Below, one piece after another: positions 43,812 through 51,497 of a stretch of 64,000 nt of DNA; position 1 is the first letter of the stretch, and each line of letters begins with the position of its first letter. The stretch is from Labilibaculum sp. (GTDB lineage Bacteria > Bacteroidota > Bacteroidia > Bacteroidales > Marinifilaceae): assembly GCF_963664555.1 (NCBI RefSeq), contig NZ_OY761461.1, forward strand, positions 1,488,001-1,552,000, given 5' to 3'. The notes under the pieces are model-generated. The model saw only the letters and a list, made by a program, of their open reading frames with translations, did no database searches and had not been told where the DNA came from. The position numbers and the translations under genes were made by a program.

Positions 43812-45023
43812 TTAGACATATTGATACATTCCTTCAATTTTATTCATCTCGTTTGATATTAATTTTTCGCTGGCTCTGGCATAGTTTTCTGTCATGCGGG
43901 TATTTGTATGTCCCATCATCTTCGAAATAGCCTTAATGTTGAGGTTATTGCCCAAGGTAACAGTTGTTGCAAATGTATGTCTGGCTGAATGGGTGCTTAA
44001 GTTTTTATTGATACCACATAGGTCTGCTATTTCCTTTAAATAGGCATTCATTTTTTGGTTGCTGGGTACAGGCAATAGCTTTTGCTGAATCTTACAAATA
44101 GGATCATTTTTGTATTTATTAAGAATTGATTTCGGAATATCAAAAATTGGAATTTCAAATTCGACTTTAGTTTTTCGCCTTTTACTTTTAATCCATTGAT
44201 TGCCATCTATACCTTTTACAATATGTTCTTGACTAAGAGATTTTACATCTGAAAAAGCTAATCCTGTAAAGCAACAAAACAGATAGAGATCTTTAATAAT
44301 TTCAAGACGTTTGATTTCGAAGCTTTTCTCCATCAATTTATTCAATTCTTCATCATCTAAATACTCTTTATCTACCTTTTCCATTTTGAACTTGATCTTT
44401 GCAAAAGGATCAGATCTCATCCATTCATTGGCAAGAGCCCAATTCGTTATTTTCTTAAAATTCTTCAGGTATTTAAATGTGGTATTGGTTGAGCATTTCC
44501 GTTCTGTTCGAAAGTAATGTTCAAAATCTGTAATAAATTGGTGGTTAATTTTGTTGAGAGGTAAATCTTTTGAGTTGTATTGTATTTTAATGAAGTCCTG
44601 AGTGTGTTTCAAACAGGTTCTGTAACGCTCTAGTGTACCTTCTGCCATATCTATTCCAATACGTTTTTCACATCTCTCATTGTGTTTCTGGAAGATGCTT
44701 ATAATACTAAGATCTTCATTTTCCTGATTTAGGCTCGCTTTTATATTTTTACAAGTAAGCTCTTCTTGAATTTCAAGATCAGAAATGATTTTCAAGAGTT
44801 TTTCATCCATGTAATGAATGTATCGATTGTTTTCCTTTGTCTTAAGTGAGTTGCCTTTACACTTTCCTTTATTCGCATCCCATAGATTAGAATCGATACT
44901 TCTTTTAAGAGATATGTCCAATCTTTGACCATCGACAGTAATTCTTACGAAGATTGGAGATTCTCCATTCTTCAGTTGAGTAGTTTTTCTTGCAAAAAAT
45001 AAAATAGAAGTAGTTTGTCTCAT
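43812..45023 (-). CDS. Tyrosine recombinase/integrase of the island
   Basis: This 403-residue integrase has a Bacteroidota-type arm-binding domain at the N-terminus (SILFFARKTTQLKNGESPIFVRITVDGQR), a SAM-like core-binding domain (about 105-205) and a catalytic domain. His345-x-x-Arg348 in THSARHTF, His372 in MGHTNTR and Tyr381 in TENYARAS are clear. The first catalytic Arg is replaced in TGLAFSDV (Ala), as in the IntDOT-like group, where this position is also non-Arg. It lies 250 bp from the tRNA-Ser 3' end, the usual place for an integrase that uses that tRNA as its attachment site. Confidence 0.93.
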   Translation of the reverse strand: MRQTTSILFFARKTTQLKNGESPIFVRITVDGQRLDISLKRSIDSNLWDANKGKCKGNSLKTKENNRYIHYMDEKLLKIISDLEIQEELTCKNIKASLNQENEDLSIISIFQKHNERCEKRIGIDMAEGTLERYRTCLKHTQDFIKIQYNSKDLPLNKINHQFITDFEHYFRTERKCSTNTTFKYLKNFKKITNWALANEWMRSDPFAKIKFKMEKVDKEYLDDEELNKLMEKSFEIKRLEIIKDLYLFCCFTGLAFSDVKSLSQEHIVKGIDGNQWIKSKRRKTKVEFEIPIFDIPKSILNKYKNDPICKIQQKLLPVPSNQKMNAYLKEIADLCGINKNLSTHSARHTFATTVTLGNNLNIKAISKMMGHTNTRMTENYARASEKLISNEMNKIEGMYQYV

Positions 45024-45274
45024 TTTTACTAGTTTTTGAATGTGTTAAAACGATTTGTCAAAACTAGCAAACGAGTGATTTTTGAAGAGAGCAAAACAGT
45101 GAATAGCAGTGCATTAGTACCTGTTCGCGGTGTAGCAAAATTAAGCTTTCAAATCTACACCGAATTCTACACCTTTTTATTGCTGTTTTAGGTGTAGAAT
45201 TGCGTTGGTACTAAATGAAGAAAGCCTTGTAAACGTTAAGTTTACAAGGCTTTTCCTTCTATTGCATTTTTGCA
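45024..45274. promoter_or_regulatory. Integrase-tRNA interval with four GGTGTAG sites and a terminator
   Basis: GGTGTAG or its complement occurs at 45129-45135, 45155-45161, 45167-45173 and 45191-45197. The last two lie in a perfect 11-bp inverted repeat, AATTCTACACC and GGTGTAGAATT, at 45163-45201. CTACACCGAATT (45155-45166) also occurs at the left end (25799-25810). These look like arm-type sites for integrase or excisionase. Further right, 45223-45251 is a perfect 12-bp-stem hairpin before a T-rich stretch; the region also holds the integrase promoter. Confidence 0.6.
45223..45254. terminator. Hairpin between integrase region and tRNA-Ser
   Basis: AGCCTTGTAAAC (45223-45234) pairs exactly with GTTTACAAGGCT (45240-45251) around a 5-base loop, followed by TTTCC on the plus strand and preceded by GAAGA. 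On the minus strand it lies 21 bp after the tRNA 3' end and can end the tRNA transcript. One arm also appears at 25778-25789 near the left island end. Confidence 0.7.
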
Positions 45275-45362
45275 TGGCGGAGAGAGAGGGATTCGAACCC
45301 CCGGTACCTTGCGGTACACGTGCTTTCCAAGCACGCACAATCGGCCACTCTGTCATCCCTCC
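45275..45362 (-). tRNA. tRNA-Ser (anticodon GGA)
   Basis: On the minus strand the sequence folds as a class II tRNA. The acceptor GGAGGGA pairs with TCTCTCC. The anticodon stem CGTGC/GCACG encloses loop TTGGAAA with anticodon GGA. A long variable arm (GTACCGCAAGGTAC) and a T-arm with GGTTCGAATCC follow, then discriminator G and encoded CCA. The 3' end (45277-45289) is duplicated at 25722-25734, so this tRNA is the likely integration target of the island. It still appears functional. Confidence 0.97.
45277..45289. other. Putative right attachment site (attR-like, tRNA-Ser 3' end)
   Basis: GCGGAGAGAGAGG inside the tRNA 3' end is repeated in direct orientation at 25722-25734. The intact tRNA copy lies on the integrase side, which matches integration into the tRNA 3' part with restoration of the gene. 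Confidence 0.6.
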
Positions 45363-45617
45363 AAGTAATATCTGTTTGGATAATTGTGCGGGACAAAAGT
45401 AAAACAAAATAGCGGATTACAAAAGATATTATAAGAAAAATGATTTAGTGAAGTCATGCGATTTTTACAGGGCATCAATTGTTTTTTGGAAATAGCTATA
45501 AATGTGGTTTTTATTGGCGGATATCACAGTTTGAGCTCTGTTTACTTTTTTTGAAATTACTTATTTTAAATATTCAATTTGGTTTTCATTTTCTAATTTT
45601 AAGACTGTGGAGTGTTT

Positions 45618-45932
45618 TTATTCCAGGTAAAATACTTCCTCTAAAGGGATTGAAACAGGGGAATTGTCAGTATTGGTTTTCATTATATCAGCCATAAATT
45701 TCCACCATTTTTTTACCACTTCGGTTTGTCCTAAATCTTGAGAGCCTCCGTTGCTGTTTAGCTTTTGAAATGCAAATAAAGTATTTGTTTCTTCATCTAT
45801 AAAAATGGAGTATTCATTTATTCCAGCCTCTTTAAGTAATTGTTTAAGCTCTGGCCATAATTCACTATGACGTTTTTTATATTCTTCTTTCTGACCTTCA
45901 TTGAGGTGCATTTTAAAGGCTAATCGTTTCAT
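45618..45932 (-). CDS. rhaM: L-rhamnose mutarotase
   Basis: This 104-residue cytoplasmic protein converts alpha- and beta-L-rhamnose for catabolism. The family pattern is complete: MKRLAFKMHLNEGQ at the start, YKKRHSELWPELKQLLKEAGI, YSIFIDEETNTLFAFQ, and VVKKWWKFMADIM near the C-terminus. The length matches the family. It lies beside pectin-degrading genes that release rhamnose (GH106 at 59011), which supports the role. It is the first gene to the right of the tRNA-Ser and lies 35 bp after a GH43-like gene in the same operon. Confidence 0.9.
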   Translation of the reverse strand: MKRLAFKMHLNEGQKEEYKKRHSELWPELKQLLKEAGINEYSIFIDEETNTLFAFQKLNSNGGSQDLGQTEVVKKWWKFMADIMKTNTDNSPVSIPLEEVFYLE

Positions 45933-45967
45933 TTTTTACGGAGTTTTAGTTGTAGGTATTCAGGAAT

Positions 45968-46924
45968 TCATTTATTGGAAGTATTGTCCAGAAGATTTTG
46001 CAATGTTTTTTCAGATACTTTAAATGCAGTGCCGTGTCGAATGCCTCTTGGAAAATCAATTGATTCTGAAATATCTTTCCAATTTATTCCATCAAGTGAA
46101 CGTATGGCACCATATTTTTTGTCTCTGTATTTATCGAAGTAGATATAAATGTATTTCCCAATTTTTAATGGAGTTGGACCTTCAACCCATGTGTCTCCCG
46201 AAATATTATCTGAAACCTTTGTTGGGAATCCATCGGCCATATTTTTTGTGAAAACAATGCGCAAATTTTTCTCTTTAGGAACCGACATTTCATTTTTAAT
46301 AACCATCATGTAGGTTGAATCGGTTTTAAGAATGGCTCCATCAATAACACTAAAGCCAGGATCATAAAAAAGAGATGTGGGAGAGAATGTTTTAAAATCA
46401 GTTGTAGTTGTGAAATATAGTCGGTGATTTAGCCCTTTTTCATTGCTTGTGGTTTCAATTTCCGGGAATTGTCCGGGAATTGTCGATGCCCAAACAATAT
46501 AAAATAAATGGGATGCATCATCAAAAAATACTTCGGGAGCCCAGGTGTTTCTGGTTTCTTTTAAATGCTCCATTACAGGGATGTTTTTTTGTTCCGACCA
46601 ATGAATTAAATCATTTGAAGAAGCATACCCAATTCCTTGATCCCACCATCCTGTTGTCCAAACAAGATGGAAGATCCCATCCTGACTTTGACAAATACTA
46701 GGGTCACGCATTAAGCGATCTTTACCTATAACTGGTTTTAATAATGAGTTGCCATTTTTTAATGTTTCCCAATGATGGCCATCGTAACTATAGGCCAGAT
46801 GAAGCCCATCCTGACCATTGTCTTTGAAATAGGAAAATAAGTAAACGTCTTTTTGATTCGCAGAACATCCGGATAGTAGGATTAAAAGACAGATGATTGG
46901 TTTGAAGAAATGATAATTGAACAT
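45968..46924 (-). CDS. GH43-like (five-bladed propeller) lipoprotein glycosidase
   Basis: This 318-residue lipoprotein has its lipobox at LLSGC. It has the GH43/GH117-type propeller pattern: LAYSYDGHHWETL, RLMRDPSICQSQDGIFHLVWTTGW, GYASSNDLIHWSEQ and NTWAPEVFFD. The Asp of RDPS is the candidate base and the Glu of APEVF lies at the usual WAPE position. Such enzymes remove arabinose, xylose or galactose side groups from plant or algal glycans. It forms an operon with the downstream rhamnose mutarotase, so a role in pectin side-chain trimming fits. The exact activity cannot be given. Confidence 0.75.
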   Translation of the reverse strand: MFNYHFFKPIICLLILLSGCSANQKDVYLFSYFKDNGQDGLHLAYSYDGHHWETLKNGNSLLKPVIGKDRLMRDPSICQSQDGIFHLVWTTGWWDQGIGYASSNDLIHWSEQKNIPVMEHLKETRNTWAPEVFFDDASHLFYIVWASTIPGQFPEIETTSNEKGLNHRLYFTTTTDFKTFSPTSLFYDPGFSVIDGAILKTDSTYMMVIKNEMSVPKEKNLRIVFTKNMADGFPTKVSDNISGDTWVEGPTPLKIGKYIYIYFDKYRDKKYGAIRSLDGINWKDISESIDFPRGIRHGTAFKVSEKTLQNLLDNTSNK

Positions 46925-47090
46925 GAAAATAGAGTTGTAAAAAATTTATTACAAGATAAGTGTAAGGGTAATTATAATCATGGATTATCATACAAACTCC
47001 TGTAAAAAATGCCGTTTTAGATGGTATTTTTATTTAATTGTCTATTTTTAATTTTTGTTATACAGTTACTGCTAAATCAAAGAAAACGGT

Positions 47091-50000
47091 ATGTTCTTAA
47101 GGGATTATAAAATGAATAAAAGGCAAAATATTTTCATTGGATTATTTACAATTTCTCTTTTTATTTCTTCCATACTATGTGCCCAGGAATCCATGCTATT
47201 TACTCAGATCAGTACCAAGGACGGATTGCCTCAAAATACTGTCCGAAGCATTGTTGTTGATAATATGGGCTTTTTGTGGGTTGGTACTCTGGATGGTTTG
47301 GTGCGGTATGATGGAACCCGGTTTATAACATACAAACCAGAATCTGGAAAACCCAAAAATCTTACCGATCAAAGAATTCGAAGTATTCATGAAGACAAGG
47401 ATGGTTTTTTATGGATTAAAACTTATGATAACTCATTTAATTGCTACAATCCCAAATTAGAACGTTTTATCGAATTTAATTACGAAGGAAATATAGTACC
47501 ACTTTTATTTACTGATTATTTGGAAACCCGAAAAGGGGAGGTTTGGTTATGGGGCGATAGTGGTTGCGTTAAAATTGAAAAAAATACGAAAGGAGTTCCT
47601 GTAATAGCTTTTCATTCTGCATCAAATTCAAGTAAATTAGCAGAAGATAAAGTGAATTTTGTGTTTGCGGATTCTTTAAATAATGTATGGATTGGCAGTG
47701 ATCTGGGATTAAATAAAATGGATTCATCCGGCAATACAGATGAGTTTAACAAACAGGAGAATCTTGGCGCTATTCGAAAGGCCATGCAATTAAATTCAAT
47801 TGTTTACTTTTTGTCTGATGATGTGATTTGCCGTTATGATCTGAAGAAACATATGTTTTTAGAAGCATTTAAATCTTCGGAGCGATGTACTCTTCGGGAT
47901 ATAGCGCAACTGAATAAAGATTATTTGATTGTTTCATCTCTGGAAAAAGGATTGTATAAAGTGGATATAAATACCGGGGTATTTTCTAAAAATCCTTTAG
48001 GTAGTTCAAATCCCTTTATAACGGCACCGCGTATAATTGTTGATGCCAGAAATGGTGTTTGGGTGTATGACAATTCCGGACGAATGATTTATTACAACCC
48101 CACTACCGGCAAAACCAAAGAGATGCAGTTGATATCACCGGAGGTTGCCAGTGTTATTGATGATGGGAGGTACAATATTTTAATTGATTCGGAAGGAATT
48201 TACTGGGTAACCACTTATGGAAATGGATTGTACCAATACAATCCGGAGAATGATGTATTAACCAATTATTTGTACGATAAAGTAGAAAACAGCCCGGCTT
48301 CGGATTATTTATTATCTATTGATGAAGATCATTTTGGAAACCTGTGGATTGGCAGTGAGTATGCCGGTATTATTAAGGTTAGCAAGAAAAAATTCAATGT
48401 GAAATATATTAAGCCCGAAAAGGCCGAATCTATTGTTGCAAGTAACAATGTAAAGGTCATTTTTAAGGATTCAGACAATAAGATATGGTTGGGTACAAAA
48501 AATGGCAGCCTGTACATATATGATGATCAATTAAAAAATAAGGAGCTGATTGAGAAAAACATCAACCCGTATACCATAGTTGAAGATGATAAAGGACGCA
48601 TTTGGGTAGGAACCAAAGGGAATGGGGTGTATATATACGATAAAAAGTCATATCAACAGCAGCGCCATTTTGTTAGGGAGGAAGGAAAAGCTCATAGTTT
48701 GTGTTATAATTCCATATTTGATATCATACAAGACTCAGAGAAAAGAATTTGGATCGCATCTTTTGGTGGTGGTCTTGATTTGGTAGAGGAATCCAGAGGT
48801 TCCTTTCGCTTTAATCATTATTTAAGTAACAAAGGAAATATCAGTTTTGTTAGATGTTTATTTCAGGATAAAAAGGGGCTTATTTGGGTAGGTAGTTACG
48901 AAGGACTGATAAGTTTCCACCCTAAGGAATTTGTTAATAATCCGAATGCGTATACAATTTACACCTATAATTCAGGGCATCCGGAAGGTTTAAACTGTAA
49001 TGACATAAAAGCGATTTTTGAAGATAGCAGAGGCGAATTGTGGATTGGGACAGCTGGAGGCGGATTGAACCTGTTTGATGCAGATAGCCCTGACAAACAG
49101 GGTTCTTTCATAAAATACACAAAAAAGGAGGGACTGCCGTCAGATATTATTACTTCTATTATGGAAAGTAAGGATAGTGTTCTTTGGGTGAGTACCGAAA
49201 GTGGTTTGGCACATATTGAAAAGGCAAAGAATACTTTTTTAACTTATCAGTTTTCAAACAGTACCTATGGGAATTTTTACAACGAGAATTCTTGTTTGTT
49301 GAAAGAAAGTGGTGAAATGTTATGGGGTACTTTAGACGGTTTACTGGTACTGGATCCTGCAAGTATTGTTATTAATCAAACAGTTCCGTTGGTTCAGTTA
49401 ACCGATTTTTATGTACATGATAAGCGTATTGAAACAGATCAGCCTGAATCGCCTCTTACGAAATCGATTAGCATTACGGATGAGATTGTATTAAATCATG
49501 ATCAAAATACTTTTACACTTAATTTTGCCTGTTTGGATATAACGGATCCTTCCAGAAATAAATATTCATATAATTTAGAACCCTACGATCAATATTGGAG
49601 CTCTCCAAACAGTAACAATTGGGCTACTTATAAAAATATGCCTGATGGCAATTATACTTTTAAGGTAAAAGGAGCTAATGCTGACGGTGAATGGAATAAT
49701 GAGATCAGAACCTTTCAAATTACTGTTTTACCTCCTGTATGGAGAACGAATTATGCAATAGCTTTGTACATTCTTATAATTCTGGGAATAGCATTTGTAA
49801 TTATTCGTTTTTTAGTAAGAATCAGTTCGCTTAATAATGCTGTTAAAATGGAAAAGCAGTTAACGGATTATAAACTGCGCTTTTTCACGAATATATCACA
49901 TGAATTCAGAACGCCGCTTACATTAATTAAAGGAGCTGTTGAAAGAATGAATGATATAAAAGAACTTCCTGCTGAAGTCTCAAAAAATGTAAAGCTGCTC

Positions 50001-51395
50001 AATCGCAATACGCTTCAAATGTCACGATTGATTGATCAGCTATTGGAATTCCGCAAACTACAAAACAATGTATTGACTCTAAATCTTGAAATGACTGATA
50101 TTTCAGATTTTACCCGTAATGCTTACTATGCTTTTAAAGAAATTGCGTTTCAAAAAAATATAGAATACCAGTTCGAAGGGATCAATGGGAAATGGGATTT
50201 TTATATTGATAGAAATAAAGTTGAGAAAATATTGTTTAACCTTCTTTCCAATGCCTTTAAGTTTACTCCGGCAAAAGGAAAGATTACCTGCAGGGTAGCA
50301 AGGGATGTTCATAGCGGGAATTGTATAATAAGTGTGATTGATACAGGAGTTGGTATTCCCAAGGAAAAAAGAGAGTTTCTTTTTGGCCGTTTTATGAAGC
50401 TGAATACGTCGGCAGAAGGAACAGGAATTGGTTTGGAGTTGGTTAAAGAATTCACCGAAACTCACAAGGGCAAAGTGAAATACAGCCCAAATCCAGAGGG
50501 AGGTTCTATTTTTACGGTTGAATTACCTTCTAAAAAAGAAGTGTACAGCGATGTTAAATTTTTAGATGTTGTAGATGCCGGTGATAAAGATGTGGTTCAG
50601 GCGGATCACAATGAAGATCATGTTATTCAAAGACCAGTGAATCCGCATCAATGGAAAATATTGGTTATCGATGATAATTATGATATTAGGGAGTATTTGA
50701 AAGACGAATTACAGCATCATTTTGATATTGAGTTGGCTGCAGATGGCAAAGATGGATTGGACAAAGCCATTGAATTGAATCCAACATTGATAATTTGTGA
50801 TGTGAAAATGCCGGAGATGGATGGCTTGGAAGTAACCCGAAGGCTAAAAGACAATTTTGAAACCAGTCACATTCCAATTATTTTATTGACTGCCATGTCC
50901 TCGGATACCATTAAGCTGCAGGGAAGTGAATGTGGCGCCGATGAGTACATTATGAAACCGTTTAGTTTTAAATATTTACTATCCAGGGTGTATTCGTTGA
51001 TCGATCAGCGGGAGAGGCTTAAAAAACGTTTTTCTGTTGATGTTGAGGTGAAGAAAGGATTGTTAAGTCAGGGAAATAAGGATCAGGCATTTTACGATTT
51101 AATTAATGAAATTATTGATAAGCATCTTTCCGAACCAAGCTTTACAGTAACTGAGTTTACAGAACTGGCAGGACAAACCCGAACTATATTTTATAAAAAG
51201 GTGAAAGGCCTCACTGGGTATTCGCCTAATGAATTGATTAAAATAAAAAGAATGAAGAGAGCTGCCGAGCTAATTCTTGAAGATAAATACAATGTATCTG
51301 AGGTTTCCTGGCAGGTTGGAATCGAAGATCCATTCTATTTTAGTAAGTGTTTTAAGGCGCAGTTCGGTTGTGCTCCTTCAAAATATGGAAAGTAA
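47091..51395 (+). CDS. Hybrid two-component system sensor/regulator (HTCS) of the pectin PUL
   Basis: This 1434-residue single-protein regulator has a signal anchor (an alternative ATG at 47112 starts MNKRQNIF and gives a cleaner signal). Periplasmic propeller repeats follow (about residues 35-790, many WIGT/WVGT motifs), then a Y_Y_Y domain (about 795-885) and a transmembrane helix near 890-912. The histidine kinase has His937 in NISHEFRTPL, and the ATPase has GTGIGLEL. The receiver has Asp1237 in IICDVKMPEMDG, and an AraC-type HTH ends the protein. It should sense rhamnogalacturonan fragments and activate the surrounding PUL. It is divergent from the GH43/mutarotase operon and is followed by GH115. 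Confidence 0.95.
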   Translation: MFLRDYKMNKRQNIFIGLFTISLFISSILCAQESMLFTQISTKDGLPQNTVRSIVVDNMGFLWVGTLDGLVRYDGTRFITYKPESGKPKNLTDQRIRSIHEDKDGFLWIKTYDNSFNCYNPKLERFIEFNYEGNIVPLLFTDYLETRKGEVWLWGDSGCVKIEKNTKGVPVIAFHSASNSSKLAEDKVNFVFADSLNNVWIGSDLGLNKMDSSGNTDEFNKQENLGAIRKAMQLNSIVYFLSDDVICRYDLKKHMFLEAFKSSERCTLRDIAQLNKDYLIVSSLEKGLYKVDINTGVFSKNPLGSSNPFITAPRIIVDARNGVWVYDNSGRMIYYNPTTGKTKEMQLISPEVASVIDDGRYNILIDSEGIYWVTTYGNGLYQYNPENDVLTNYLYDKVENSPASDYLLSIDEDHFGNLWIGSEYAGIIKVSKKKFNVKYIKPEKAESIVASNNVKVIFKDSDNKIWLGTKNGSLYIYDDQLKNKELIEKNINPYTIVEDDKGRIWVGTKGNGVYIYDKKSYQQQRHFVREEGKAHSLCYNSIFDIIQDSEKRIWIASFGGGLDLVEESRGSFRFNHYLSNKGNISFVRCLFQDKKGLIWVGSYEGLISFHPKEFVNNPNAYTIYTYNSGHPEGLNCNDIKAIFEDSRGELWIGTAGGGLNLFDADSPDKQGSFIKYTKKEGLPSDIITSIMESKDSVLWVSTESGLAHIEKAKNTFLTYQFSNSTYGNFYNENSCLLKESGEMLWGTLDGLLVLDPASIVINQTVPLVQLTDFYVHDKRIETDQPESPLTKSISITDEIVLNHDQNTFTLNFACLDITDPSRNKYSYNLEPYDQYWSSPNSNNWATYKNMPDGNYTFKVKGANADGEWNNEIRTFQITVLPPVWRTNYAIALYILIILGIAFVIIRFLVRISSLNNAVKMEKQLTDYKLRFFTNISHEFRTPLTLIKGAVERMNDIKELPAEVSKNVKLLNRNTLQMSRLIDQLLEFRKLQNNVLTLNLEMTDISDFTRNAYYAFKEIAFQKNIEYQFEGINGKWDFYIDRNKVEKILFNLLSNAFKFTPAKGKITCRVARDVHSGNCIISVIDTGVGIPKEKREFLFGRFMKLNTSAEGTGIGLELVKEFTETHKGKVKYSPNPEGGSIFTVELPSKKEVYSDVKFLDVVDAGDKDVVQADHNEDHVIQRPVNPHQWKILVIDDNYDIREYLKDELQHHFDIELAADGKDGLDKAIELNPTLIICDVKMPEMDGLEVTRRLKDNFETSHIPIILLTAMSSDTIKLQGSECGADEYIMKPFSFKYLLSRVYSLIDQRERLKKRFSVDVEVKKGLLSQGNKDQAFYDLINEIIDKHLSEPSFTVTEFTELAGQTRTIFYKKVKGLTGYSPNELIKIKRMKRAAELILEDKYNVSEVSWQVGIEDPFYFSKCFKAQFGCAPSKYGK

Positions 51396-51497
51396 AAAGG
51401 ACAGCTAAAATTACATGCTTAGTGTACAATTTTACTGGTAAATTCATAAGGTGAGAATTATCTTCGGAACATCTTTTGATACTATAATTTATGCCTT

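Noticed and set aside
45177..45407. Small protein-coding frames over the tRNA-Ser region
   Set aside because: They run through the tRNA gene and its terminator, so they are chance frames.
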